Below are positions 1 through 5,182 of a stretch of DNA of 5,182 nucleotides, in pieces. Location: assembly GCA_900557175.1 (NCBI GenBank), contig USSL01000141.1, forward strand, positions 1-5,182, written 5' to 3'. Numbering within the stretch: position 1 is the stretch's first letter; every line of letters starts with the position of its first letter. The stretch comes from an uncultured Eubacteriales bacterium. GTDB taxonomy: Bacteria; Bacillota; Clostridia; Lachnospirales; Lachnospiraceae. The notes beneath the pieces are model-generated. The model was not told where the DNA came from. It was given only the letters and a program-made list of their open reading frames with translations, and made no database searches. The translations under genes were made by a program, and so were the position numbers.

Positions 1-821
1 GCAAGATTTAAAGCCATCGCCTCCATCAGCGCCGGCTTTTTCGGAGAACCGTATTCAAGCTCGCCGTGGTGAGCGACAATACAGTGCTTCAGCTCATTTT
101 CAAGAATTTCAGGGAAACCCGGAATCTCCTTAATCTTATCATGAATCATTTCCACACCAATCACTATATGACCAATCAGCTGTCCCGCGTCCGTATAATC
201 GTTTTCAGGGAAAAGCGATAACTCTTTCGTCTTGCCGATATCATGAAGCATTGCCGCAGTCATCAGCAAATCTCCGTTGAGCATCGGATAACGTCCTACA
301 TAAAAATCACAAAGCTTTGCCACGCTTAACGTATGTTCCAAAAGGCCGCCAACAAAGCCGTGGTGCACGCTCTTTGCCGCCGAATGGCTTTTAAAGCTTT
401 TGATAAACGCCGTGTCCTTCACAAAAAAGCTCTCCGCAAGGGCACGCAGATACGGCTGTGTCAGGCGGCTGCAAAACTGCAGAAGCTCCTTGTACATTGT
501 TTCAATATCATAGCGGCTGACCGGCATATAATCCGCAGGATTGTAAGTGCCCTCCTCTGCCCGGCGTGCACGGCGCACATTCAGCTGCGGCGTCCCCTGA
601 AACAGTGTCACCTGTCCCTCGATTTTAATAAAATCCAACGGTTCAAAATGCTCGATACCGCCGTTTAACTCCCAAATCTTTGTATCTATTGTTCCTGTCT
701 TATCCTGTAAAAGAAGTGAATAGTAATTCTTGCCGGCCTTTGTTTTCAGCGCCTGCTTTGTCTTACACAAATATACCCCCGAAACAATATCGCCTTCTTT
801 TAATTCATTAACAAATCTCAT
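1..821 (-). CDS. yhaM: YhaM-family 3'-5' exoribonuclease (OB fold + HD domain), 3' end beyond window
   Basis: Seen: 273 codons are readable from an ATG at 821-819 to the window edge with no stop. The protein begins MRFVNELKEGD. Residues about 10-90 look like an OB-type nucleic-acid-binding fold (LLLQDKTGTIDTKIWEL, then IKIEGQV). Residues about 150-273 form an HD metal-hydrolase domain: H163 in LLEHTLSVA, the HD pair H193-D194 in AAMLHDIGK, H218 in LIGHIVIG and H251-H252 in AHHGELEYGSPKKP. Known: B. subtilis YhaM, about 314 residues, has this order and degrades RNA and single-stranded DNA 3' to 5' in the cytoplasm; HHG-E-GSPK is a strong family match. Inferred: roughly 40-45 residues are missing at the left edge, including the last HD-domain Asp (DNLDAK-type motif). 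An SD-like GAGGA lies just upstream of the ATG. The gene is divergent from mutS2 and has its own promoter. An unrelated HD phosphohydrolase is less likely because of the OB fold. Confidence 0.9.
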   Translation of the reverse strand, partial: MRFVNELKEGDIVSGVYLCKTKQALKTKAGKNYYSLLLQDKTGTIDTKIWELNGGIEHFEPLDFIKIEGQVTLFQGTPQLNVRRARRAEEGTYNPADYMPVSRYDIETMYKELLQFCSRLTQPYLRALAESFFVKDTAFIKSFKSHSAAKSVHHGFVGGLLEHTLSVAKLCDFYVGRYPMLNGDLLMTAAMLHDIGKTKELSLFPENDYTDAGQLIGHIVIGVEMIHDKIKEIPGFPEILENELKHCIVAHHGELEYGSPKKPALMEAMALNL

Positions 822-917
822 ACTTATCCTCACATTCTAAAATTAACAAAACTGCCTTGCCCTGCGGCTCTGACGCGCCGGCGCATTGCTATATTTTTCT
901 TCATTTTCACTGGAAAC

Positions 918-946
918 ATTCTATCACGAAAATACACTTTTTTCAA
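918..946 (-). promoter_or_regulatory. SigA-type promoter for yhaM
   Basis: On the minus strand a -35 box TTGAAA (941-946) and a -10 box TAGAAT (918-923) are separated by 17 bases. TG lies one base before the -10 box, giving an extended -10 (TGATAGAAT). Predicted transcription start is near 911, leaving a yhaM leader of about 90 bases. Prediction from sequence only. Confidence 0.72.
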
Positions 947-988
947 TCGGTCGGCACAGACTTATTTTCACAAACTGCCCCGAAAAAA

Positions 989-1017
989 TTGCATATTTCC
1001 TTTGTTTCGGTTACAAT
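989..1017 (+). promoter_or_regulatory. SigA-type promoter for mutS2
   Basis: On the plus strand a -35 box TTGCAT (989-994) and a -10 box TACAAT (1012-1017) are separated by exactly 17 bases. Predicted start is near 1024, giving a leader of about 120 bases before the mutS2 ATG. It stands back to back with the yhaM promoter, the two -35 boxes being 42 bases apart. Confidence 0.68.
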
Positions 1018-1026
1018 AGAGGTGCG

Positions 1027-1057
1027 AAAGTCGCGCCTGTGTGCGATTTTCTTTTTT
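1027..1057 (+). terminator. Terminator-like hairpin in the mutS2 leader (possible attenuator)
   Basis: Bases 1027-1036 pair with 1041-1050 around a four-base loop CTGT. The core is TCGCGC against GTGCGA (one G-U pair), flanked by A-U pairs, and a C plus six T follow (1051-1057). This has the shape of a rho-independent terminator on the plus strand. It starts only a few bases after the predicted mutS2 transcription start, and no plus-strand gene lies upstream that would need terminating. A competing hairpin (1020-1026 with 1032-1038) uses some of the same bases, but the predicted transcript would lack its 5' arm's first bases. Whether it terminates, attenuates or just protects the 5' end is unknown. 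Confidence 0.45.
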
Positions 1058-1144
1058 AAAGATGTGCAGATGCCTTATGACAGCACAAGGGCGTGCATGC
1101 ACTCTTTTTTCCAGATTCAGCAGAAAGTACAGGTGAATTAATAA

Positions 1145-3514
1145 ATGAATGAAAAAGCACTTCGGATTTTGGAATATCCGAAAATCATAGAACGTCTGAC
1201 AGATTGTGCCACCTCGCCGCTTGGCCGGGCGCTCTGTCAGAAACTGACGCCGACATCGGATTTATCCGAAATCTGCCGTCTTCAGATGGAAACGAGCGAC
1301 GCTCTCACACGGATTTATGCCAAAGGCAGTATTTCCTTTTCGGGACTTTATGATATCGGCGCCTCCCTTTTAAGACTGAAGGTCGGCTCATCTTTAAATA
1401 TCCCGGAGCTTTTGCAGATTTCAAAGCTTTTAGACGTAGCCCTGCGCGTAAAGTCCTACGCACGCAAAGAAACAGACGAAGACAGAAAGGATTCCCTCGA
1501 TGATTTATTTGAGATGATTGAGCCGCTGTCACCGTTAAATAATGAAATCAAGCGATGTATTATTTCCGAGGATGAGATTGCAGACGATGCAAGCCCTGCC
1601 TTAAAATCGATCCGCCGGAATATCCGTCTGACTAATGACCGGATTCATCAGCAGTTAAATAGTATGGTTAATTCCCAAAACGTGGGCAGCAAGCTTCAGG
1701 ACAGTTTGATTACGATGCGTAACGGACGCTACTGTCTGCCTGTCAAGGCCGAATACCGCAGTCAGGTGGACGGTATGATTCACGACCAGTCATCCACCGG
1801 ATCAACACTTTTCATTGAACCGATGGCTGTTGTCCGTCTGAATAACGAACTGTCTGAGCTCGCATCAAAAGAAAAAGAGGAAATCAGCCGTATTCTTGCC
1901 GCGCTGTCAGAAATGGCCGCAGGCTACGGCGAATATCTTTCCGACAACATGAAAGCAATGACAAGCCTTGATTTTATTTTTGCGAGAGCTGTCCTCTCAC
2001 GTCAATACAGCGGCACCGAGCCTGTATTTAACGAAAACGGCTATATCAACATTAAAAAGGGCCGTCACCCGCTGCTTGACAAAAAGAAAGTTGTCCCAAT
2101 CGACATTTCCATGGGTAAAGATTACAAGCTTTTAATTATTACCGGCCCGAATACCGGCGGTAAAACCGTTTCCTTAAAAACAGTCGGTCTTTTTACGGCG
2201 ATGGGACAGTCCGGTCTTCACATCCCGGCCTTTGACAAATCCGAGCTGTCGGTATTTGACGACGTCTTTGCCGACATCGGCGATGAACAGAGTATTGAGC
2301 AGAGCTTAAGTACATTCTCGTCCCACATGACAAACATCGTGAAAATATTAAATGATTCCAACTACAGAAGCCTTGTGCTTTTAGATGAGCTGTGCGCCGG
2401 CACCGATCCGACCGAGGGCGCCGCCCTTGCCATTTCGATTTTGAAAAATTTCCTGAAACGTCAGGTCACGACAATGGCAACAACCCACTACAGCGAGCTT
2501 AAAGTATTCGCCCTGTCAACAGAGGGCGCCTGCAATGCCTGCTGTGAATTTGACGTCGCTACTTTAAGTCCGACGTACCGCCTGCTTATCGGTATTCCGG
2601 GTAAAAGTAACGCCTTTGCCATTTCATCAAAGCTTGGCCTTCCGGCACATATTATCGAAGATGCAAAACAAAACATCGATATTTCGGACCAAAATTTTGA
2701 AGACTTAATTGCAAATCTTGAAACAAGCAGAGTAACAATTGAGAAAGAGCAGGCAGCCATCGCCGCTTACAAAGAAGAAATCGCCGCACTGAAAGCAAAG
2801 CTTGAGACAAAACAGGATAATATCGCCAAGCAGAAAGAACAGATTCTTCGCCGCGCCAACGAACAGGCCAGCAAGATTTTACAGGATGCAAAGGATTTTG
2901 CAGACAAGACAATCCGCGACATGAACAAGCTTGGCGCCGGCGATAATAAGGCACTTGAACAAAAACGTACGGCCGTCCGTGAAAAACTTGACGGCGTGAA
3001 TAAGCACCTGAATATGAAGGCCTCATCAAAGCATAAGCAGCTTTCTGCCAAAGACTTAAAGCTGGGAGATTCCGTCAAGGTGCTCACATTAAATGTCAAC
3101 GGTATTATTACTGCTCTGCCGGACGCCAAGGGCAATGTCATGGTACAGATGGGTATTTTAAAATCCCGCGTCAACATTAAAGATTTAGAGCTTATTGACG
3201 AGGAAGTGATCAAAACACCGTCCTTAAAGCGGACAGGCTCCGGAAAAATCAAAATGTCCAAGTCAGCGCACGTTTCCATCAGCATCAATCTCATCGGCAA
3301 AACCGTCGACGAAGCGATGCCTGAACTGGACAAATATTTAGACGACGCCTATTTGGCGCACCTGCCGCAGGTAACCATCATTCACGGCCGCGGTACCGGC
3401 GCGCTGAAAAACACTGTTCACCAAAAACTTCGCAAATCAAGCCATGTGAAAAACTTCCGTCTCGGCGAATTTGGCGAGGGCGGCTATGGCGTCACAGTTG
3501 TGGATTTTAAATAA
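1145..3514 (+). CDS. mutS2: MutS2/RqcU: collided-ribosome rescue ATPase with Smr domain
   Basis: Complete 789-residue protein, close to the usual length (B. subtilis about 785). Seen: MutS-type core/clamp region at residues about 1-300; ABC-type ATPase at about 310-510 with Walker A GPNTGGKT (334-341), signature region DIGDEQSIEQSLSTFSSHM (377-395), Walker B LVLLDELCAGTDPTEG (D414, E415) and H-loop ATTHYSELK (H448); a charged coiled coil at about 515-630; a KOW-like small beta domain at about 637-685; and a C-terminal Smr domain at about 711-789 with HGRGTGAL (747-754). Known: MutS2 lacks the mismatch-recognition domain of MutS; in B. subtilis it binds collided ribosomes and splits them so that stalled chains reach ribosome quality control. 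In other species it has been described as a nuclease that suppresses recombination. Odd: the first Smr motif, usually LDLRG, is INLIG (714-718). The ATG follows AGGTGA by eight bases. It is divergent from yhaM and ends at a strong hairpin. Confidence 0.96.
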   Translation: MNEKALRILEYPKIIERLTDCATSPLGRALCQKLTPTSDLSEICRLQMETSDALTRIYAKGSISFSGLYDIGASLLRLKVGSSLNIPELLQISKLLDVALRVKSYARKETDEDRKDSLDDLFEMIEPLSPLNNEIKRCIISEDEIADDASPALKSIRRNIRLTNDRIHQQLNSMVNSQNVGSKLQDSLITMRNGRYCLPVKAEYRSQVDGMIHDQSSTGSTLFIEPMAVVRLNNELSELASKEKEEISRILAALSEMAAGYGEYLSDNMKAMTSLDFIFARAVLSRQYSGTEPVFNENGYINIKKGRHPLLDKKKVVPIDISMGKDYKLLIITGPNTGGKTVSLKTVGLFTAMGQSGLHIPAFDKSELSVFDDVFADIGDEQSIEQSLSTFSSHMTNIVKILNDSNYRSLVLLDELCAGTDPTEGAALAISILKNFLKRQVTTMATTHYSELKVFALSTEGACNACCEFDVATLSPTYRLLIGIPGKSNAFAISSKLGLPAHIIEDAKQNIDISDQNFEDLIANLETSRVTIEKEQAAIAAYKEEIAALKAKLETKQDNIAKQKEQILRRANEQASKILQDAKDFADKTIRDMNKLGAGDNKALEQKRTAVREKLDGVNKHLNMKASSKHKQLSAKDLKLGDSVKVLTLNVNGIITALPDAKGNVMVQMGILKSRVNIKDLELIDEEVIKTPSLKRTGSGKIKMSKSAHVSISINLIGKTVDEAMPELDKYLDDAYLAHLPQVTIIHGRGTGALKNTVHQKLRKSSHVKNFRLGEFGEGGYGVTVVDFK

Positions 3515-3519
3515 GGAAT

Positions 3520-3565
3520 AAAAAAAGAACGCTGCTATCAGTTATCTGACAACAACGTTCTTTTT
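3520..3565. terminator. Bidirectional terminator between mutS2 and the convergent operon
   Basis: A long hairpin lies between two converging genes. AAAAAGAACG (3522-3531) pairs perfectly with CGTTCTTTTT (3556-3565). The inner part continues with three mismatches to TCAG/CTGA closing a TTAT loop (3542-3545). The A-tract on the left and T-tract on the right let it act in both directions: for mutS2 on the plus strand and for the 142-residue gene on the minus strand. The right-hand T-tract touches the minus-strand TGA stop codon (3565-3567), so there is no spacer at all on that side. Confidence 0.87.
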
Positions 3566-3993
3566 CATTCTTCCTCACCAAGTTTTTCCATATTTTCTTT
3601 TGTATAAATCGGCTCAAAGCTGTCTGTATCGCTGCATATAAAGCCGCCGACAGCATCAATGATTTCACCCATGATTTTCTTTACCGTCGACGAATCGCCT
3701 GTCTCATAGCTCATCTGATATATCGTCTTAATCCCATGACCTTCAATAAATTCCAAATCCAGCGGATCAATAAAGCATTCCTTTGCGTCCTGAAAAATAA
3801 GAGAATCACTCTCCAGCACAACTTCCATAAGGTTAAGCTCACGCCATACCTCAACACGTTCCTCGTCAACTGCGTGAATACACTGTGACAATGCTTTTGC
3901 GTCTGTCTCAGCCGGTGTCATAAAATAAAATTCAATAATTTTCTTCATTTTTTTATCTGCCGTTATCATCGGCCTGCTTTTTTTCTTCTTCAT
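3565..3993 (-). CDS. Small acidic protein of unknown function
   Basis: I do not recognise this 142-residue protein. Seen: a lysine-rich start (MKKKKSRP), then a soluble, acidic chain with no signal peptide, membrane segment or metal-binding cluster. Stretches such as KKIIEFYFMT (17-26) and the region IKTIYQMSYETG ... VKKIMGEIIDAVGGFICSDTDSFEPIYT (88-131) suggest alternating beta strands and helices, perhaps a ferredoxin-like fold; this is a guess from the pattern. Start choice: the ATG at 3993 has GGAGG nine bases upstream (4003-4007) but overlaps the Nudix gene by 41 bases. Met16 (3948) lies just after the Nudix stop and begins the conserved-looking part, but has no good ribosome binding site. 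It is the second gene of an operon with the Nudix hydrolase, so translation may be coupled. It ends directly at the bidirectional terminator. Confidence 0.75.
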   Translation of the reverse strand: MKKKKSRPMITADKKMKKIIEFYFMTPAETDAKALSQCIHAVDEERVEVWRELNLMEVVLESDSLIFQDAKECFIDPLDLEFIEGHGIKTIYQMSYETGDSSTVKKIMGEIIDAVGGFICSDTDSFEPIYTKENMEKLGEEE

Positions 3994-4603
3994 CCTTTTT
4001 GTCCTCCCTCATCTGTATAAATGTATCAAGAAGCGGCAGCGAAGCTTTTAAAAGCTTCGCTGTCAGCCCCCATATATTGTGTCCGTCATATTCATAAAAA
4101 TTGACCTCATAGCTGCCGCGGCGCCACGGATATGCCCTGCCTCCCGGTATTTTATCAAAGGGAAAATCCTCGCCCGGCACGTTCTCTGTCCGGCATACAT
4201 AGCATTTTGGCGGATTGTTTTTAAAAAAATCAAGCGGCACCGTAAATACATACGCCACCTCGCTGCTGCTGAAGCTATGATGATACCCCTCTAAAACAGC
4301 TGCAAATGGGTAAATCACCATATTAAACGGTGAAATAAAAATATCCAGCGGCATTGCCTGTACAATCCCATCTTTTGCAATCAGAAGCTCCTCACAAGCC
4401 TCACGCTCTGCCGTCTGCCACGGTGTCTCACCGTCCTCGGCACCGCCGCCCGGAAAACATATCTCCCCCGGCTGCTGTCGAAGCCCCGATGCACGCACCT
4501 CAAAAAGCACCTCGTAGCCTGCCGCTGTCTTTATGAGCGGTATGACAACGGCGTATCGCCTAAGGCTTTTTATATCCATAATTTCAGGTATTCTGTCAAT
4601 CAC
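3953..4603 (-). CDS. Nudix hydrolase, CoA-pyrophosphatase (NudL/YeaB) type
   Basis: 216 residues from the GTG start chosen here. Seen: the CoA-pyrophosphatase (UPF0035) signature R37-A-x3-R42-x3-G46-x3-FPGG (50-53) runs directly into a Nudix box, G53-x5-E59-x7-R67-E68-A-C-E71-E72-L-L-I. The C-terminal GHNIWGLTAKLL (174-185) is also typical of this group. Known: such enzymes cut CoA and its derivatives, including oxidised CoA, into 3',5'-ADP and 4'-phosphopantetheine, using Mg2+ or Mn2+ held by the box glutamates. Odd: the box position usually Gly (or small) is Leu74; the catalytic residues are intact. Start: the open frame reaches a TTG at 4651, but the predicted promoter -10 box lies inside those first codons, so that start is unlikely. 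GTG at 4603 has AGGAAG seven bases upstream; ATG at 4579 has no such site. The C-terminus is charged and low in complexity and overlaps the next gene. Substrate is inferred from family only. Confidence 0.9.
   Translation of the reverse strand: MIDRIPEIMDIKSLRRYAVVIPLIKTAAGYEVLFEVRASGLRQQPGEICFPGGGAEDGETPWQTAEREACEELLIAKDGIVQAMPLDIFISPFNMVIYPFAAVLEGYHHSFSSSEVAYVFTVPLDFFKNNPPKCYVCRTENVPGEDFPFDKIPGGRAYPWRRGSYEVNFYEYDGHNIWGLTAKLLKASLPLLDTFIQMREDKKDEEEKKQADDNGR
4037..4062. repeat. 26-bp perfect palindrome inside the Nudix gene
   Basis: Bases 4037-4049 are the exact reverse complement of 4050-4062 (half-site CAGCGAAGCTTTT). It encodes part of the C-terminal helix, TAKLLKASL, of the Nudix protein. 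In RNA it could form a stem of about 11 bp with a 4-base loop. No T-tract follows in the minus direction, so it is not a normal terminator. Confidence 0.85.
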
Positions 4604-4610
4604 CGCAGGT

Positions 4611-4616
4611 CTTCCT
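4611..4616 (-). promoter_or_regulatory. Ribosome binding site deciding the Nudix GTG start
   Basis: On the minus strand AGGAAG sits seven bases before the GTG at 4603-4601, within a purine-rich GGAAAGGAAG (4611-4620). The other possible starts, TTG at 4651 and ATG at 4579, lack a comparable site in the right place, and the TTG also overlaps the promoter. Confidence 0.6.
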
Positions 4617-4640
4617 TTCCTTGCTGCTTTCCTAATGCCT

Positions 4641-4670
4641 ATTATACACAAGGCAGGAGAAAAAAGTCAA
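4641..4670 (-). promoter_or_regulatory. SigA-type promoter for the Nudix operon
   Basis: On the minus strand TTGACT (4665-4670) and a perfect TATAAT (4641-4646) are separated by 18 bases. Predicted transcription start is near 4634, about 31 bases before the GTG start of the Nudix gene. The -35 box sits right after the T-rich tail of the upstream gene's terminator. The promoter should drive both the Nudix gene and the 142-residue gene. Confidence 0.77.
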
Positions 4671-4699
4671 ATACAAAGGGGCAGACAAACGTCCGCCCC
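4671..4699 (-). terminator. Terminator of the flavin reductase–rubredoxin gene
   Basis: Read on the minus strand, GGGGCGGAC (4691-4699) pairs with GTCTGCCCC (4678-4686) around a GTTT loop, nine pairs with one G-U. A moderately T-rich tail follows (TTTGTATTTG, then more T). It begins eight bases after the TAG stop of the gene. The tail is interrupted, so termination may be incomplete and some readthrough into the Nudix operon is possible. Confidence 0.77.
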
Positions 4700-4707
4700 G
4701 CATAAAA

Positions 4708-5182
4708 CTATCCAATTCTCTCAAAATCTGCCGCACCGTGCTTACATATCGGACATACAAAGTCTGCCGGAAGCTCATCGCCCTCATAAATATAGCCGCA
4801 AATTTTACATCTCCAGCCCTTTTTTGCTGTTTCCTGAGGCTTCGGCTTTGTATTCTTATGATAATAAGCATAAGTAATCGAATTACCATCGGAGAGTACC
4901 TCTCCGTCTGTCACATCAGCAATAAACAATGTATGTGTTCCCAAATCTACTGTCTCGGCAACCTTACCTGAAATAAATGCATTGACATATCTTCCAACAT
5001 AGACAACGCCATTTTCGGCACGCTTAAAGCAGTCACAGCCGGCAAACTTGTCGGTGTCACGGCCGCTTTGGAAACCAAAACGCTTAAAAATATCGAAAGG
5101 TGCTTCTTCTGTTAAAACAGATACATTGAAAACACCTGTCTTTTTAATCATATCGTGTGTGTAATTCCCCTTATTGACTGCA
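4708..5182 (-). CDS. Flavin reductase–rubredoxin fusion (high-molecular-weight rubredoxin type), N-terminus beyond window
   Basis: The frame is open to the right edge; 157 residues plus a TAG stop are visible, starting AVNKGNYTHDM. The ATG at 5151 is an internal Met: the residues before it match the family pattern (AVNK-NYTHDMI), so the true start lies outside. Seen, numbered from the edge: flavin-reductase-like FMN-binding domain at about 1-108 (NYTHDMIKKTGVFNVSVL, FGFQSGRDTDKF, THTLFIADV); a linker rich in Lys, Pro and Thr; then a short rubredoxin domain with two Cys pairs, CKIC (C125, C128) and CPIC (C143, C146), which bind one iron. Known: in clostridia such proteins (Hrb of Moorella) pass electrons from NADH to the flavodiiron protein FprA, which reduces oxygen or nitric oxide. 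About 40 N-terminal residues are probably missing. The rubredoxin is the short form, without the long insert between the Cys pairs. It has its own terminator, separating it from the Nudix operon. Confidence 0.92.
   Translation of the reverse strand, partial: AVNKGNYTHDMIKKTGVFNVSVLTEEAPFDIFKRFGFQSGRDTDKFAGCDCFKRAENGVVYVGRYVNAFISGKVAETVDLGTHTLFIADVTDGEVLSDGNSITYAYYHKNTKPKPQETAKKGWRCKICGYIYEGDELPADFVCPICKHGAADFERIG

Larger units (their letters stand above)
822..1144. other. Divergent yhaM/mutS2 intergenic control region
   Basis: This 323-base stretch holds no convincing gene. It contains a leftward promoter for yhaM (918-946), a rightward promoter for mutS2 (989-1017), the yhaM leader with a GC-rich patch at about 861-885, and a mutS2 leader of about 120 bases with T-rich runs at 1047-1057 and 1105-1110 and hairpin potential. 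The mutS2 ribosome binding site AGGTGA is at 1131-1136, eight bases before the ATG. A plus-strand open frame at 857-1141 exists, but it crosses both promoters, has no ribosome binding site and encodes a composition unlike a real protein, so it is not called. I see no clear operator palindrome between the two -35 boxes (947-988). Confidence 0.75.

Noticed and set aside
333..668. 111-codon plus-strand open frame opposite yhaM
   Set aside because: Lies fully opposite a well-supported conserved gene, with no ribosome binding site and no recognisable protein features.
1093..1102. 10-bp palindrome GTGCATGCAC in the mutS2 leader as an operator
   Set aside because: Short, without a second copy near the yhaM promoter, and better explained as part of a possible leader stem.
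857..1141. 94-codon plus-strand open frame upstream of mutS2
   Set aside because: It crosses both predicted promoters and the leader hairpins, has no ribosome binding site and an odd Phe/His/Cys-rich composition; it is better read as noncoding.
2767..3333. 188-codon minus-strand open frame within mutS2
   Set aside because: It is antisense to the coiled-coil, KOW and early Smr region of an intact mutS2; the Ser/Leu/Cys-rich translation is a typical complement of coiled-coil codons.
4533..4877. 114-codon plus-strand open frame spanning the Nudix and rubredoxin genes
   Set aside because: It runs opposite two conserved genes and through their terminator and promoter; the sequence looks random.
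5149..5151. ATG as the start of the flavin reductase–rubredoxin gene
   Set aside because: The frame stays open to the edge and the preceding residues AVNKGNYTHD match the family, so this Met is internal.

Overview
The window looks like chromosomal housekeeping DNA from a gut-type Firmicute, most likely a Lachnospiraceae-like clostridium. The grounds are a MutS2 of the Firmicutes type, a YhaM-family exoribonuclease, a flavin reductase–rubredoxin fusion typical of anaerobic clostridia, SigA-like promoters, AGGAGG-like ribosome binding sites and moderate base composition. This placement is inferred from protein character, not from a database search. No mobile element, CRISPR array, tRNA or rRNA was seen.

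Layout from left to right. (1) A minus-strand YhaM-like 3'-5' exoribonuclease (OB fold plus HD domain) fills positions 1-821 and runs off the left edge. (2) A 323-base divergent intergenic region (822-1144) carries two back-to-back promoters, one firing left into yhaM and one firing right into mutS2. The mutS2 leader contains a terminator-like hairpin. (3) mutS2/rqcU is complete on the plus strand (1145-3514). (4) A hairpin with an A-tract on one side and a T-tract on the other (3520-3565) separates mutS2 from the convergent genes and probably terminates both directions. (5) A minus-strand two-gene operon follows: a CoA-pyrophosphatase-type Nudix hydrolase (3953-4603), then an overlapping small acidic protein of unknown function (3565-3993). 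Its promoter is at 4641-4670. (6) A hairpin terminator (4671-4699) ends the last gene, a flavin reductase–rubredoxin fusion, which enters from the right edge and lacks its N-terminus here.

Functionally, the left half pairs an RNA-decay enzyme with a ribosome-collision rescue ATPase, divergently transcribed from one short control region. The right half combines coenzyme/nucleotide clean-up with electron transfer for oxygen or nitric-oxide defence. I found no clear new multi-gene system. The points most worth a second look are the mutS2 leader hairpin, the altered first Smr motif of MutS2, a 26-bp perfect palindrome inside the Nudix gene, and the unrecognised 142-residue protein.
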